From assembly GCA_024402595.1 (NCBI GenBank), contig JAKSTL010000012.1, positions 1-44,386 on the forward strand: a DNA stretch of 44,386 bases, in the 5' to 3' direction. The first letter of the stretch is position 1. Each line of letters begins with the position of its first letter. A model generated the notes under the pieces. The model saw only the letters and a program-made list of their open reading frames with translations, made no database searches and was not told where the DNA came from. Shown one piece after another: positions 1-8,361 of this stretch. Source of the stretch: Treponema sp. GTDB taxonomy: Bacteria > Spirochaetota > Spirochaetia > Treponematales > Treponemataceae. The translations under genes were made by a program, and so were the position numbers.

Positions 1-54
1 TTAGGACATCGGGTTTTCATCCCGACAACAGCAGTTCAATTCTGCTAGGAGATG
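1..54 (+). tRNA. tRNA-Glu (anticodon TTC), 5' part outside window
   Basis: The 3' two thirds of a tRNA. The anticodon stem TCGGG/CCCGA (9-13 and 21-25) encloses the loop TTTTCAT with anticodon TTC at 16-18, reading GAA for glutamate. The T arm AGCAG/CTGCT (30-34, 42-46) carries the loop TTCAATT. The 3' acceptor strand is 47-53 with discriminator G at 54. No CCA is encoded, as with the tRNA-Phe further on. The acceptor 5' strand and most of the D arm lie upstream of base 1. Confidence 0.9.
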
Positions 55-57
55 ACT

Positions 58-90
58 AAAGACCTGCAAAGATTGCAGGTCTTTTTTTTT
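58..90 (+). terminator. Rho-independent terminator of the tRNA-Glu unit
   Basis: A perfect stem of about 11 bp, AAGACCTGCAA pairing with TTGCAGGTCTT around an AGA loop, ends in a run of nine T. It lies 4 nt behind the tRNA. Only about 12 nt separate it from the Shine-Dalgarno of the following helicase gene, so that gene must be read either by read-through or from a promoter overlapping the tRNA. Confidence 0.92.
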
Positions 91-112
91 GTAGTTTTAT
101 GTGGAGAATCAA

Positions 113-2560
113 ATGGATATAAAAAAATATTTATCTGATAAAGTAATTGAAAAAATAAAATCGGCAATAGAAGAAGCCGATGGAAATGAAGTTTTTTTTA
201 CTGGCTCCATTGATGAAACTGGCCTAGTTCAAGAAATAAAGGTTGGTGCTCGAGGTAAAGAAAATACAGTACCAGTTAATTTTTCTGATACCAGAGAATG
301 TGCCGTTTTAATTCATAATCATCCTAGTGGAAATTTAACTCCTTCTAATGCAGATTTAGGAGTTGCATCTGCTGCCTCGGAAAAAGCACAAGGTTTTTAT
401 ATAATAAATAATCAGGTTACAAAAATATATGTAGTAATGGAGCCGGTGCTTCCAAAAAAAATTAAACTAATAGATGCCGAAGACTCCGCTTTTTATATTT
501 CTAAAGGCGGTCCTTTGTCAAAAATATCAGAAGGTTTTGAAGAAAGAAGTTCTCAGATTGAATTATTAAAATCTATTTGTAAAAGTTTTAATGACAACGG
601 AATTGGTGTTTTTGAGGCTGGAACTGGAGTTGGAAAATCCTATGCATATTTAATTCCTTCTATTTTGTGGGCGTTAGAAAATCAAGAAAGGGTAATAATT
701 TCTACAGGTACTATTAATTTACAGCAACAGCTTTGTGAAAAAGATATTCCTGCTGTAGAAAAAATCCTTGGTAAAAAAATCAATTTTATTTTAATGAAAG
801 GACGGCAAAATTATATCTGTAAAAGAAGATTAAATGATGCCACTTCAATTCTAGATTTATTTGAAAATGAAACTGACGAATTAAATAAAATTGGAGAATG
901 GGCTGCCAGTTCTGCCACAGGAAGTAGAAGTGATTTGTCTTTTATGCCGTCTGAAGGTGTTTGGACTAAAGTTAATTCCGAAAGTGACGCTTGTATGGGA
1001 ATGCGTTGTCCTTACCATAATGATTGTTTTGTTATGAAGTTGCGAAAAGAAGCGGCGGGTGCAAACATTATTGTTGTAAATCATCATCTTTTGTTTGCAG
1101 ATATTGAATCTAGGATTTCTGGCGCTGGTTATGATGATGCTGCGGTTTTGCCACCTTATAGACGCATTGTTTTTGATGAAGCACACGGAATTGAAGCTGC
1201 CGCCACAAGCTTTTTTAGCGAAAGCTTTAATCGCTTTAAAATGAATAAACTTCTGAACCAGATGTATAGAAAACGAAAAAACTCAGAAGCTGGACATCTT
1301 TGTACCCTTGCAATTCTTTCGAGCAACGAAGAACAGGCATCTTCTGCTTTTGATATAACGAATCAAATAAAAAGTGCTTTGTTTAATATGGAACTTGCCG
1401 CCAAAGATTTATTGCGAAATGAAAATACCAGCCGTTTATATGAAGAAACTGCACGGGATTTTGGACCTTTTCTTGTTTCGGTTGGTGAATTGCACAGAAG
1501 TTTAGGACAATTTACCGATGTAGTCCGACTGGTTATGGAAGGTGTAGATGAAGATGATCAGGATGTGCCAGCCTTTTGGGAAGCAAAAATTATTTTAAGG
1601 CGACTGGACACTTATGTTCTGCTTTTGAAAAACTTTTGTTCCTGGGACGAAAAGAAAGAAAATGTTTATTGGATTCAAAAGCGAAGATTGCCTCTTGAAC
1701 TGCAAAAAGATGTTGAAGATAGTGAATATGTTATTTTAACAGAAACTCCGCTGGATATTTCTTCTTTAATGAACAATGGCGTTTATGAAGAAATGAAATC
1801 TGTAATCTGTACTTCTGCAACTTTACAAACTGGTCGGGATTTTCGCTATTGGATGAATAGAACGGGAGTAAGTTTTGCTGATAAGGAAAGAGTTTTGTGT
1901 AAGGAATATGATTCTCCGTTCCCTTACGAAAAAAATATGCTTTTTGCAGTTCCACGGGATGCTCCTTTTCCAGAAAGCATTGATTTTCAGCAGTATATAG
2001 AAATGGCAATTCCAAGACTTATTTCTGCGGCTGATGGAAGAACTTTGGTCTTGTTTACTTCTTACGACTCTTTACGAAGCGCTCATAGAACAACTGTGGC
2101 TACCTTGCGTGGTTTTGATGGTAGAATTATGAAGCAGGGTGATGATGATAACAATAAATTACTGGAAGCTTTTAAAAATGAAAAGGAAAGTGTTCTTTTT
2201 GCCACGGATTCTTTCTGGCAGGGGGTTGATATTCCAGGTGAATCTCTTTCTCAGGTAATTATTGTTAAGTTGCCTTTTACTGTTCCAAATGATCCTGTGT
2301 TTATAGCAAGGTCGGAAGCAATAAAAAAGCGGGGCGGCAATTCTTTTATGGAATTAAGTGTGCCAGAAGCGGTAATTAAGTTTAGACAGGGAATTGGTAG
2401 ACTGGTGCGCCGTTATGATGATAAAGGTATTGTTGTTGTTCTTGATAGAAGGATTTTTGAAAAACGCTATGGTTCAATTTTTACAGCAAGTATGCCTGAA
2501 TGTAAAAAAATGTATGAACCCTTAATGGATATTACAAAAAAAATAAAAGATTTTATTTAA
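113..2560 (+). CDS. JAB (RadC-like) domain - DinG family Fe-S helicase fusion
   Basis: An 815-residue protein with two parts. Residues 1-125 look like a RadC-type JAB/MPN domain: a JAMM-like motif HNHPSG...PS..D gives His68, His70 and Asp81. The rest is an XPD/DinG superfamily 2 helicase: Walker A GTGVGKS (about 170-176), the DEAH box in VFDEAHG, and four cysteines, one in YIC and then C-x4-C-x5-C, the spacing known for the DinG Fe-S cluster. The C-terminal motif QGIGRLVRR (motif VI) is present. Expected role: ATP-driven 5'-3' unwinding of DNA, D-loops or R-loops in repair; the JAB part may bind or cleave an unknown partner (inference). ATG 113 is chosen because GGAG at 103-106 sits 6 nt before it; an in-frame GTG at 101 has no ribosome site. 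Confidence 0.9.
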   Translation: MDIKKYLSDKVIEKIKSAIEEADGNEVFFTGSIDETGLVQEIKVGARGKENTVPVNFSDTRECAVLIHNHPSGNLTPSNADLGVASAASEKAQGFYIINNQVTKIYVVMEPVLPKKIKLIDAEDSAFYISKGGPLSKISEGFEERSSQIELLKSICKSFNDNGIGVFEAGTGVGKSYAYLIPSILWALENQERVIISTGTINLQQQLCEKDIPAVEKILGKKINFILMKGRQNYICKRRLNDATSILDLFENETDELNKIGEWAASSATGSRSDLSFMPSEGVWTKVNSESDACMGMRCPYHNDCFVMKLRKEAAGANIIVVNHHLLFADIESRISGAGYDDAAVLPPYRRIVFDEAHGIEAAATSFFSESFNRFKMNKLLNQMYRKRKNSEAGHLCTLAILSSNEEQASSAFDITNQIKSALFNMELAAKDLLRNENTSRLYEETARDFGPFLVSVGELHRSLGQFTDVVRLVMEGVDEDDQDVPAFWEAKIILRRLDTYVLLLKNFCSWDEKKENVYWIQKRRLPLELQKDVEDSEYVILTETPLDISSLMNNGVYEEMKSVICTSATLQTGRDFRYWMNRTGVSFADKERVLCKEYDSPFPYEKNMLFAVPRDAPFPESIDFQQYIEMAIPRLISAADGRTLVLFTSYDSLRSAHRTTVATLRGFDGRIMKQGDDDNNKLLEAFKNEKESVLFATDSFWQGVDIPGESLSQVIIVKLPFTVPNDPVFIARSEAIKKRGGNSFMELSVPEAVIKFRQGIGRLVRRYDDKGIVVVLDRRIFEKRYGSIFTASMPECKKMYEPLMDITKKIKDFI

Positions 2561-2710
2561 TTTGAATTATTGTATGGAAAGGTTTTTGGAAGAAGTAAAA
2601 AATTATTTTCTATATGAAGCAAAGGAAGTTTTTGTAAGTTCAATTCGTTTACTGATTAAAAACTAAACAAATACAAGGTTGTAGTTTTGTATTAAAAGAT
2701 TTTTCAATAA

Positions 2711-2748
2711 AAAAAAACGCTTGGTTCATGAGTCCAAGCGTTTTTTTT
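2711..2748. terminator. Bidirectional terminator between convergent genes
   Basis: AACGCTTGG pairs with CCAAGCGTT around a 9-nt loop. It is flanked by an A run on the left and eight T on the right, so it can work on both strands: for the helicase gene on plus and for the zinc-ribbon gene on minus. The preceding 2561-2710 holds no convincing gene. Confidence 0.9.
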
Positions 2749-2765
2749 ATCTAAGAAAATTAATA

Positions 2766-2939
2766 TTATTTAAAGTCCTTAGGGCGTCTTTCAACACGTT
2801 TACATTTCTGGCATTCGGCCTGATTCTTTAATCTGCCATTTTCAATCATTGTCTTCATGATAATTTCGCCACCACAATCAGGACAAATGAATTTGTGTGT
2901 TGCAACAGTAGTACGAGAGTTTTTACTAGCTCCAGCCAT
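2766..2939 (-). CDS. Small zinc-ribbon protein, unknown function
   Basis: A 57-residue basic protein. The reading frame starts MAGASKNSR and has two CxxC knuckles: CPDC at residues 19-22 and CQKC at 43-46, separated by 20 residues, the layout of a rubredoxin-knuckle zinc ribbon that may bind nucleic acid. The tail is rich in Lys and Arg (KCKRVERRPKDFK). GGAGG lies 6 nt before the ATG and a near-consensus promoter lies further up, so the gene is real despite its size. I do not recognise the family; similar ribbons occur in ribosome- or RNA-polymerase-associated small proteins. Transcription ends at the shared terminator 2711-2748. Confidence 0.8.
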   Translation of the reverse strand: MAGASKNSRTTVATHKFICPDCGGEIIMKTMIENGRLKNQAECQKCKRVERRPKDFK

Positions 2940-2971
2940 ATTATGCCTCCATTCGAATATTCGTAATTGTT

Positions 2972-3000
2972 ATAATAATGAGATAGAAGTTTTATGTCAA
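2972..3000 (-). promoter_or_regulatory. Sigma70-type promoter of the zinc-ribbon gene
   Basis: On the minus strand a perfect TTGACA (2995-3000), a 17-nt spacer and TATTAT (2972-2977). The predicted start near 2965 leaves a leader of about 26 nt carrying the GGAGG ribosome site. Confidence 0.85.
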
Positions 3001-3040
3001 TTATAACTTGTAAGATAATTAAAAGTATAGCTTTAAAATT

Positions 3041-3125
3041 TGCGCCCCGGTATGGAGCCATGGGAACCAGCCACTGGACCGTAGGGAAGCGGCCGAACGG
3101 TTAGTGAGTGGCGGAACACCGGTAA
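3041..3125. other. GC-rich element with nested stems, possible structured RNA
   Basis: An island of high GC in an otherwise very AT-rich gap (2940-3302), between divergent genes. Three nested perfect stems can be read: CCGGT 3047-3051 with ACCGG 3118-3122, GCCACT 3070-3075 with AGTGGC 3107-3112, and ACCGT 3078-3082 with ACGGT 3097-3101. No open frame with a ribosome site covers it, and no clear promoter or T-run terminator flanks it. It may be a small RNA, a repeat-family member or a protein-binding site. Strand is unknown. The remainder of the gap, 3126-3235, is AT-rich and shows nothing I can name. Confidence 0.45.
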
Positions 3126-3235
3126 GTGGTTTTAATGGGATTTTTGTGGTTTTTAAGTTTTTTTTATGAATATAACTGGCGCCCGTAATATAAAAAAACA
3201 AGGAAAAGCAAAACGAGGACAACTTTTGTGAGCAA

Positions 3236-3264
3236 TTGACAATAAAATTATATTTTGTTAATAT
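3236..3264 (+). promoter_or_regulatory. Sigma70-type promoter of rpsT
   Basis: TTGACA at 3236-3241, a 17-nt spacer and TAATAT at 3259-3264. The transcript would start near 3271, giving a leader of roughly 32 nt before the TTG start codon. Confidence 0.88.
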
Positions 3265-3302
3265 GGATTTTAGTTAACTATTATTTTTTTGGGGGTCTCC
3301 AA

Positions 3303-3578
3303 TTGGCAAAAAAACAGACATCTGCAGAGAAAAGATACGCTCAGAGCGAAGTTCGCAGACTTCATAATAAAGCTATTAAAAGCACATGTAAAACATATGC
3401 AAAGCAGTTTGTAGAAGCTGTTCAGGCAAAAGATCAGGCACTCGCTGAAGCTAAATATAAGTTGCTCCAGAAAGAACTTGACAGTGCTCGTAGCAAGGGT
3501 GTTATGACTAGAAATGCCGTTTCACGCAAGAAGTCAAGAATGATGAATCTTTATAATGCTACTTTTGCAGCTAAATAA
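3303..3578 (+). CDS. rpsT: 30S ribosomal protein S20
   Basis: A 91-residue, Lys/Arg-rich, all-helical protein matching S20: start AKKQTSAEKR, middle RRLHNKAIKSTCKTYAK and the conserved tail ending GVMTRNAVSRKKSRMM. S20 binds 16S rRNA early in 30S assembly. The family begins Met-Ala-(Lys/Asn), which selects the TTG at 3303 as start; GGGGG at 3291-3295 is its ribosome site at 7-nt spacing. A weak start codon on rpsT is also known in other bacteria, where it takes part in autocontrol; whether that holds here is inference. It is monocistronic: its own promoter in front and a terminator behind. Confidence 0.95.
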   Translation: MAKKQTSAEKRYAQSEVRRLHNKAIKSTCKTYAKQFVEAVQAKDQALAEAKYKLLQKELDSARSKGVMTRNAVSRKKSRMMNLYNATFAAK

Positions 3579-3609
3579 CTTGATATACTGAAGTTATGCT
3601 TTTTGGAAT

Positions 3610-3642
3610 CCAGTTGGAGTTTTCTTCAACTGGTTTTTTTTT
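3610..3642 (+). terminator. Rho-independent terminator of rpsT
   Basis: CCAGTTGGAG pairs with CTTCAACTGG around TTTT, followed by nine T. It separates rpsT from the HU-lnt unit. Confidence 0.9.
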
Positions 3643-3666
3643 GCAAAAATTTTTTAAATGTCAATG

Positions 3667-3695
3667 TAGTTAATAGGGAAAACTTAAGATATAAT
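3667..3695 (+). promoter_or_regulatory. -10 element placed for a leaderless HU mRNA
   Basis: A consensus TATAAT at 3690-3695 sits exactly 6 nt before the ATG at 3702. The hexamer at the -35 position (TAGTTA, 17-nt spacer) is poor. If used, transcription would start at or next to the A of the start codon. Confidence 0.55.
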
Positions 3696-3701
3696 TAAAA
3701 T

Positions 3702-4007
3702 ATGAAAAATAGAACGAAACAGGAAATTGTTGATGATATTTTTGAAAAAATTGGGCCGGATGTTTCTAAAGCGGATATTTTAAAGGTTATAAATCTTTTT
3801 TTGGATGAGGTAAAGCAGGGGCTGGAAAATCGGGAAAAGATTGAATTGAGGGGATTTGGAACCTTTGAATTACGGCTGCGGAAGGGAAGGGAGAATGCGA
3901 GAAATCCTAAAACTGGAGAAACGGTTTCTATGGATTCTCATTATGCGGCGGTTTTTAGGGCTGGTCAGGAATTGAAAGAAAATCTGCAGGGGTTGAAAGA
4001 AACTTAA
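3702..4007 (+). CDS. HU/IHF family nucleoid DNA-binding protein
   Basis: A 101-residue member of the HU/IHF family: helical dimerisation half up to about residue 45, then the saddle with ELRGFGTFELR and the arm motif GRNP-like (RENARNPKTGE) that inserts Pro into the DNA minor groove. It should bend and compact DNA as a homodimer. An in-frame TAA at 3696-3698 fixes the start at or after 3702, and no Shine-Dalgarno is present. lnt starts one base after its stop codon, so the two are co-transcribed. HU and IHF subunits cannot be told apart from the sequence alone. Confidence 0.92.
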   Translation: MKNRTKQEIVDDIFEKIGPDVSKADILKVINLFLDEVKQGLENREKIELRGFGTFELRLRKGRENARNPKTGETVSMDSHYAAVFRAGQELKENLQGLKET

Positions 4008-4008
4008 T

Positions 4009-5694
4009 ATGGGGTCTACGGCTGTTTGTTTTTTTTGTGTGTTGATTTCTGGGGGGCTGTTTTATTTTGGAAATCCCAATGAGCTGGTGGTTAATGGACT
4101 GGGGCTCTGCGGGTGGTTTTTGTATTTGCCTCTGTTGATTTGTGTAAAAAAGGCTGAAATTAAAAAAGTGTGGGTTTTTGGGCTTATTTATGGCGCTTTT
4201 TCTACTGGACTTTTTGCAAACTGGCTTTTTGCTTACGATGCTCTTATTTGGGTTGTTGCGGTTATTGTTTACGCTTTTTCTTTTGCACTTTTGTTTTTCC
4301 TTTTGAAGCTTTCGGAACTTTTGTTTGAAAAAAACGCTTGGCTTGTTCAATTTTGTCTCCTTTGTTCGTATGAATATTTGAAGACTTTGGGTTTTGGTGG
4401 CTTTCATTATGGGGTTACGGCTTATACTCAGTGGAAATTTATAAAACTTATTCAGATTTGTGATGTTTTTGGGGTGTTTGGGCTGAATTGTCTGGTGATT
4501 TTTCCTTCCTGTGTGATTTTTTGTTTTTGGGATAAAATTGTTCAGGCTAAAAGGGTAAAATTAAAGATGGAACAGGATGATTCTCTTTTTAATTGTAAAA
4601 CTCATTTGAATTATGAATCTCAGCTTGAAAAAAAATTAAAGACTTATTCCTTGAAGCTTCCAATTGCATTTTCTGTCCTTTGGCTTGTATGTTTTTTTGC
4701 GTGTTTGATTTATGGAAATATTAGGGTAAAGAGTACGGAAAAAACTGTGGCGGAGATTGATAAAACTATTACGGTTGCCGCTGTTCAAAATAATGAAAAT
4801 CCTAAGCTGGATGGGCTTAATGTTTACAGGAAAAATATTCAGACCCTTGTAAATTTGACAGATATGGCTTTGGAGATGAATCCAGAAATTGATATGGTGA
4901 TATGGCCGGAAACTGCGGTGGTGCCTTCCATTGTGTATCAATATAAAACTCATAAGGATGAAAACAGGTATAAGCTTGTGTCTTCCTTGTTGGAATATAT
5001 GAATAGTCGTTCACCTTGTTTTGTAATTGGAAACGGGTATAAGGAAATTTCTGATACTTATTCTGCAAAAAATAATTATAATTCGGCACTTATTTTTTAT
5101 CCTAAAAAAAATGTAATTCCACCCGCGCCAGAATATTATGCAAAAATACATCTGGTTCCTTTTAGTGAATATTTTCCTTATGAGAAATATTTTCCTGTGC
5201 TTTACAAAAAATTGTTGTCTTATGAGCATGATATGTGGACACCAGGAAATGAATACAAAGTTTTTGAATGCGAGGGATTGAATTTTTCTACACCAATTTG
5301 TTTTGAAGATACTTTTCCTAAAACTGGCAGAGAAATGTTTAAAGCGGGAGCCAGATGTTTTGTTAATCTTTCCAATGATAGTTGGTCTGCAAGTAAAGCC
5401 TGTCAATTTCAACATTTGTCTATGGCAGTGTTTAGATCGGTAGAAAATAAAATTCCAACTGTAAGAAGTACCAGCTCTGGGCAAACTTGCGTTGTTTCTT
5501 CCTGCGGTAAAATTCAGTCTATGTGTGAAGAATTTTGCGAAACTTATTTGGTAGAAAAAATTCCACTTATTCCTCAAAATCAAAAACCAACTTTGTATGT
5601 AAAAATTGGTGACATTTGGGGCTACGGAATTCTGATTCTGACAGTATTTTTATTGATAATGAAAATATTTATTGTTATAATGAGAAGAAAATAA
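4009..5694 (+). CDS. lnt: Apolipoprotein N-acyltransferase
   Basis: A 561-residue inner-membrane enzyme that N-acylates the diacylated cysteine of lipoproteins, the last step of lipoprotein maturation. The N-terminal 235 residues hold several hydrophobic helices. They are followed by a nitrilase-fold domain on the outer face with the catalytic Glu301 (IWPETAVVPS), Lys379 (AKIHLVPFSEYFP) and Cys431 (PICFED), then one C-terminal helix ending in MRRK. A polar insertion of about 35 residues (178-212) lies before the last N-terminal helix. It begins 1 nt after the HU gene and has no good ribosome site of its own, which suggests translational coupling. Abundant lipoproteins are typical of treponemes, including the one at 43494. 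Confidence 0.95.
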   Translation: MGSTAVCFFCVLISGGLFYFGNPNELVVNGLGLCGWFLYLPLLICVKKAEIKKVWVFGLIYGAFSTGLFANWLFAYDALIWVVAVIVYAFSFALLFFLLKLSELLFEKNAWLVQFCLLCSYEYLKTLGFGGFHYGVTAYTQWKFIKLIQICDVFGVFGLNCLVIFPSCVIFCFWDKIVQAKRVKLKMEQDDSLFNCKTHLNYESQLEKKLKTYSLKLPIAFSVLWLVCFFACLIYGNIRVKSTEKTVAEIDKTITVAAVQNNENPKLDGLNVYRKNIQTLVNLTDMALEMNPEIDMVIWPETAVVPSIVYQYKTHKDENRYKLVSSLLEYMNSRSPCFVIGNGYKEISDTYSAKNNYNSALIFYPKKNVIPPAPEYYAKIHLVPFSEYFPYEKYFPVLYKKLLSYEHDMWTPGNEYKVFECEGLNFSTPICFEDTFPKTGREMFKAGARCFVNLSNDSWSASKACQFQHLSMAVFRSVENKIPTVRSTSSGQTCVVSSCGKIQSMCEEFCETYLVEKIPLIPQNQKPTLYVKIGDIWGYGILILTVFLLIMKIFIVIMRRK

Positions 5695-5710
5695 TACTCT
5701 GGAACTATTT

Positions 5711-6139
5711 ATGGCAGAACACAACGAAAACGGAAAAAGAAATATAACAGTATTTGGAAATGAGACAGAATTTGACGGTGTTCTGGAATTTAAAGACCGA
5801 TTGATAATTACAGGAAAATTTAGTGGTAAGATTATAGCGCCAACGGGAGATTTGGAGATTGCTAAAAATGCCGTTTGCGATGTGGAAAGTATTTCTGCTG
5901 CATCAATTGTGGTTTCGGGTTCTGTAAAAGGAAATATGAATGCTTCCGAAAGAATAGAAATTTGTTCTGGAAGTGTAGTTGAAAGTGATGTAACAACTGC
6001 AAGAATTAGAATTGCCAATAATGTAGATTTTAACGGTCAGGTTTCTATGCTGGAAGATGAGCCAGATATAAATCTTTTTTCTTTAGCATCTTCTGAGTTT
6101 AAGCAGTCAATGATTATTCATTCTGATGTGATAAAATAA
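5711..6139 (+). CDS. Bactofilin-family cytoskeletal protein
   Basis: A 142-residue protein with the bactofilin (DUF583) right-handed beta-helix, residues about 12-115, seen as a run of short turns such as FDGVLEFKDRLIITGKFSG and GSVKGNMNASERIEI. The N-terminal tail is short and charged, and the C-terminal tail of about 25 residues is not part of the helix. Bactofilins polymerise without nucleotide and place cell-wall or motility machinery; in spirochetes a role in cell shape is plausible. It follows lnt by 16 nt, so it is probably the last gene of the HU-lnt operon. No clear terminator follows; 6140-6223 is AT-rich. Confidence 0.9.
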   Translation: MAEHNENGKRNITVFGNETEFDGVLEFKDRLIITGKFSGKIIAPTGDLEIAKNAVCDVESISAASIVVSGSVKGNMNASERIEICSGSVVESDVTTARIRIANNVDFNGQVSMLEDEPDINLFSLASSEFKQSMIIHSDVIK

Positions 6140-6223
6140 TCCATAAACAGAAAAAACTTTTTACTACAGAAGAATAAAAAAAATATTTTATTATTTTTAA
6201 AAATATGTTATCATAATATTCAG

Positions 6224-6252
6224 TTGACATAACGACTTAAAAAAAGTAAATA
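6224..6252 (+). promoter_or_regulatory. Probable rho promoter with about 105-nt AT-rich leader
   Basis: TTGACA at 6224-6229 with TAAATA at 6247-6252 (17-nt spacer); TATATA at 6251 is an alternative -10 with a longer spacer. The leader down to 6366 is almost free of G and C and holds no hairpin I can support. GGAG at 6353-6356 is the rho ribosome site. Confidence 0.6.
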
Positions 6253-6366
6253 TATATAAACATCTATTTAGCAACCAATCTATAAAAAATAAATCAATGA
6301 AATACGAATATATTTTTGTTTTAAAATATACAAAATCTTTATTATTTTATTTGGAGAAATCTTTTA

Positions 6367-8334
6367 ATGGCACCATTACGAAAGCGTCGCACTGAAGATG
6401 CAGCAGTAGAATCTCAAGAATCTTTTGATAACGATAATTCCACATCGATTTCTGAGTCTGTTTCCAACGAATCTGAGCACGAAAATCAACAGCAAACACC
6501 GGAGACTGTATCAATTTCTCAAGCACAAAATCCAGAAGATAACACTTCCAATTCAGATTCTAATAATTCAAGTAATTCTAATGATGTAACACCTCAAGAG
6601 GCAGGTGATTCAGATAGTCCAGCAGCCAGTGGAGATTCTGGAAACGCTGGTGAAACACCTCATGTAGTTGTAAAACGAAGAAGAATTATTAAAAAGAATG
6701 ATGAGCCTGGTAAAACAGATGCACAGAATCCTGCAGAGACTTCAAACTCAACTGTTGAATCTTCTGAAGCAACCACTTCTACCACAACAGAAACAGAAAC
6801 TGCCACAAATAATAACGGCGCTGCACCAGTTCACACCCAACATGATAATTCAAAAGAGCAGACAAAAGATGCTCCCAAAGAATCTGGTAATGGATTCAAA
6901 AAAAATAATGGAAATCAGCGTTATAATAAACGCCAGGGTAATAAAAAAGGCTTTATGCCAAGAGCTTCTTATGCAGTTCCTTCTTCTGAATCTGCGGAAT
7001 CAATTGCCGCCGAAGTTTCTGCTAATTCAGGAACACCAGAAGATAATGCCAATAAGCCAAGACTTGTAATCAATGAATTGACTATAAAACCAATGCCAGC
7101 TCTTCGTGAACTTGCAATGCAGTATGGTTTTACAGCAGACGATCTTGCTCCAATGAAAAAGCAGGATTTGATTTTTGTTATATTAAAAGCCCATACAGAA
7201 CATGGCGGAATTATTTTTGCTTCTGGTGCTTTGGAAATCCTTCCTGATGGTTATGGTTTCCTTCGTTCGCCACAAAACTCTTATCTTTCTGGTCCTGATG
7301 ATATTTATATTTCTCCAAGTCAGATTCGCTTATTTAATTTGAAAACTGGAGATACTGTTTACGGACAGACTCGTTCACCAAAAGAAGGAGAAAGGTTCTT
7401 TGCATTGCTCCGTATTGAAAGTGTTAACTTTGATGAACCAAGAATTGCACAAACTCGTGTTCCTTTTGAAAACCTAACACCGCTTTATCCAAACGAAAAG
7501 TTAAGATTGGAAACAGTTTCAACGGAAGTTTCGACACGAATTGTAGATTTGTTTGCACCAATTGGTAAAGGTCAGCGTCTTTTGATTGTTGCTCCTCCAA
7601 AAGCTGGTAAAACAATCTTAATGCAGAAAATTGCCAATGCAATTACAACAAACAATCCAGAAGTTTATTTAATTGTTCTTTTAATTGATGAACGACCAGA
7701 AGAAGTTACAGAAATGGAACGAGCTATTAAAGGCGAAGTTATTTCTTCTACTTTTGATGAGCAGGCAACACGACATGTTCAGGTCGCAGAAATGGTATTG
7801 GAAAAGGCAAAACGACTTGTAGAACATAAACGGGATGTTGTTATTCTTTTGGATTCAATTACTCGTTTGGCTCGTGCTTACAACCAGACCGTTCAAACTT
7901 CTGGTAAAGTTCTTTCTGGTGGTGTTGATTCCAATGCATTGTTTAGACCAAAACGATTCTTTGGTGCAGCTAGAAATGTAGAAGAGGGTGGTTCATTAAC
8001 AATCATCTCTACTGCTTTGATAGAAACTGGTTCCCGCATGGATGAAGTTATTTTTGAAGAGTTCAAAGGAACAGGAAACAGCGAAATTGATTTGGACAGA
8101 AAACTTGCAGAACGCCGTTTGTTCCCAGCAATCAATATTAAAAAATCTGGAACTCGTAAAGAAGAGCTTTTGCTTACAGAAAATGAACTTCAGAAGATTT
8201 GGATTTTGCGAAAAGTTCTTAACCCAATGGAAGATGTTGATATAACAGAGCTTATTCTTGACCGAATGAAAAAATCTAAAACCAATGAAGCTTTCCTTGC
8301 CAGTATGAATGCTGGTACTGCAGGTATTGAATAA
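6367..8334 (+). CDS. rho: Transcription termination factor Rho
   Basis: A 655-residue Rho, much longer than the roughly 420 of E. coli. From about residue 235 it is a normal Rho: N-terminal helical part, cold-shock RNA-binding fold ([16 protein letters not shown]), then the RecA-like motor with P-loop APPKAGKT at 409-416, the Walker B strand [16 protein letters not shown] and the R-loop region ending [18 protein letters not shown]. Residues 1-230 are a low-complexity tail rich in Ser, Asn, Glu and Thr with basic patches ([10 protein letters not shown] at 101-110, then Asn/Lys/Arg-rich 178-196). Such N-terminal extensions are known from Rho of several phyla and can bind RNA. The start at 6367 is supported by GGAG 10 nt upstream. 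rpmE follows, an order seen in other bacteria. Confidence 0.96.
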   Translation: MAPLRKRRTEDAAVESQESFDNDNSTSISESVSNESEHENQQQTPETVSISQAQNPEDNTSNSDSNNSSNSNDVTPQEAGDSDSPAASGDSGNAGETPHVVVKRRRIIKKNDEPGKTDAQNPAETSNSTVESSEATTSTTTETETATNNNGAAPVHTQHDNSKEQTKDAPKESGNGFKKNNGNQRYNKRQGNKKGFMPRASYAVPSSESAESIAAEVSANSGTPEDNANKPRLVINELTIKPMPALRELAMQYGFTADDLAPMKKQDLIFVILKAHTEHGGIIFASGALEILPDGYGFLRSPQNSYLSGPDDIYISPSQIRLFNLKTGDTVYGQTRSPKEGERFFALLRIESVNFDEPRIAQTRVPFENLTPLYPNEKLRLETVSTEVSTRIVDLFAPIGKGQRLLIVAPPKAGKTILMQKIANAITTNNPEVYLIVLLIDERPEEVTEMERAIKGEVISSTFDEQATRHVQVAEMVLEKAKRLVEHKRDVVILLDSITRLARAYNQTVQTSGKVLSGGVDSNALFRPKRFFGAARNVEEGGSLTIISTALIETGSRMDEVIFEEFKGTGNSEIDLDRKLAERRLFPAINIKKSGTRKEELLLTENELQKIWILRKVLNPMEDVDITELILDRMKKSKTNEAFLASMNAGTAGIE

Positions 8335-8355
8335 GGATTCTAAAAATTATATAAT
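8327..8355 (+). promoter_or_regulatory. rpmE promoter overlapping the rho stop codon
   Basis: TTGAAT (8327-8332) and a consensus TATAAT (8350-8355) at a 17-nt spacer. The -35 overlaps the last codons of rho. The predicted start near 8362 leaves a 126-nt leader. Confidence 0.75.
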
Positions 8356-8361
8356 GAGACA

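Noticed and set aside
2574..2666. 30-codon open frame (MERFLEEVKN...) after the DinG-like gene
   Set aside because: No ribosome site and no similarity I recognise; lies in the gap before the terminator. Too weak to call.
3047..3122. Cobalamin-riboswitch-like words (GCCACTG, GGGAAG)
   Set aside because: The order and the B12 box are not those of the riboswitch, and neither neighbour is a B12 gene.
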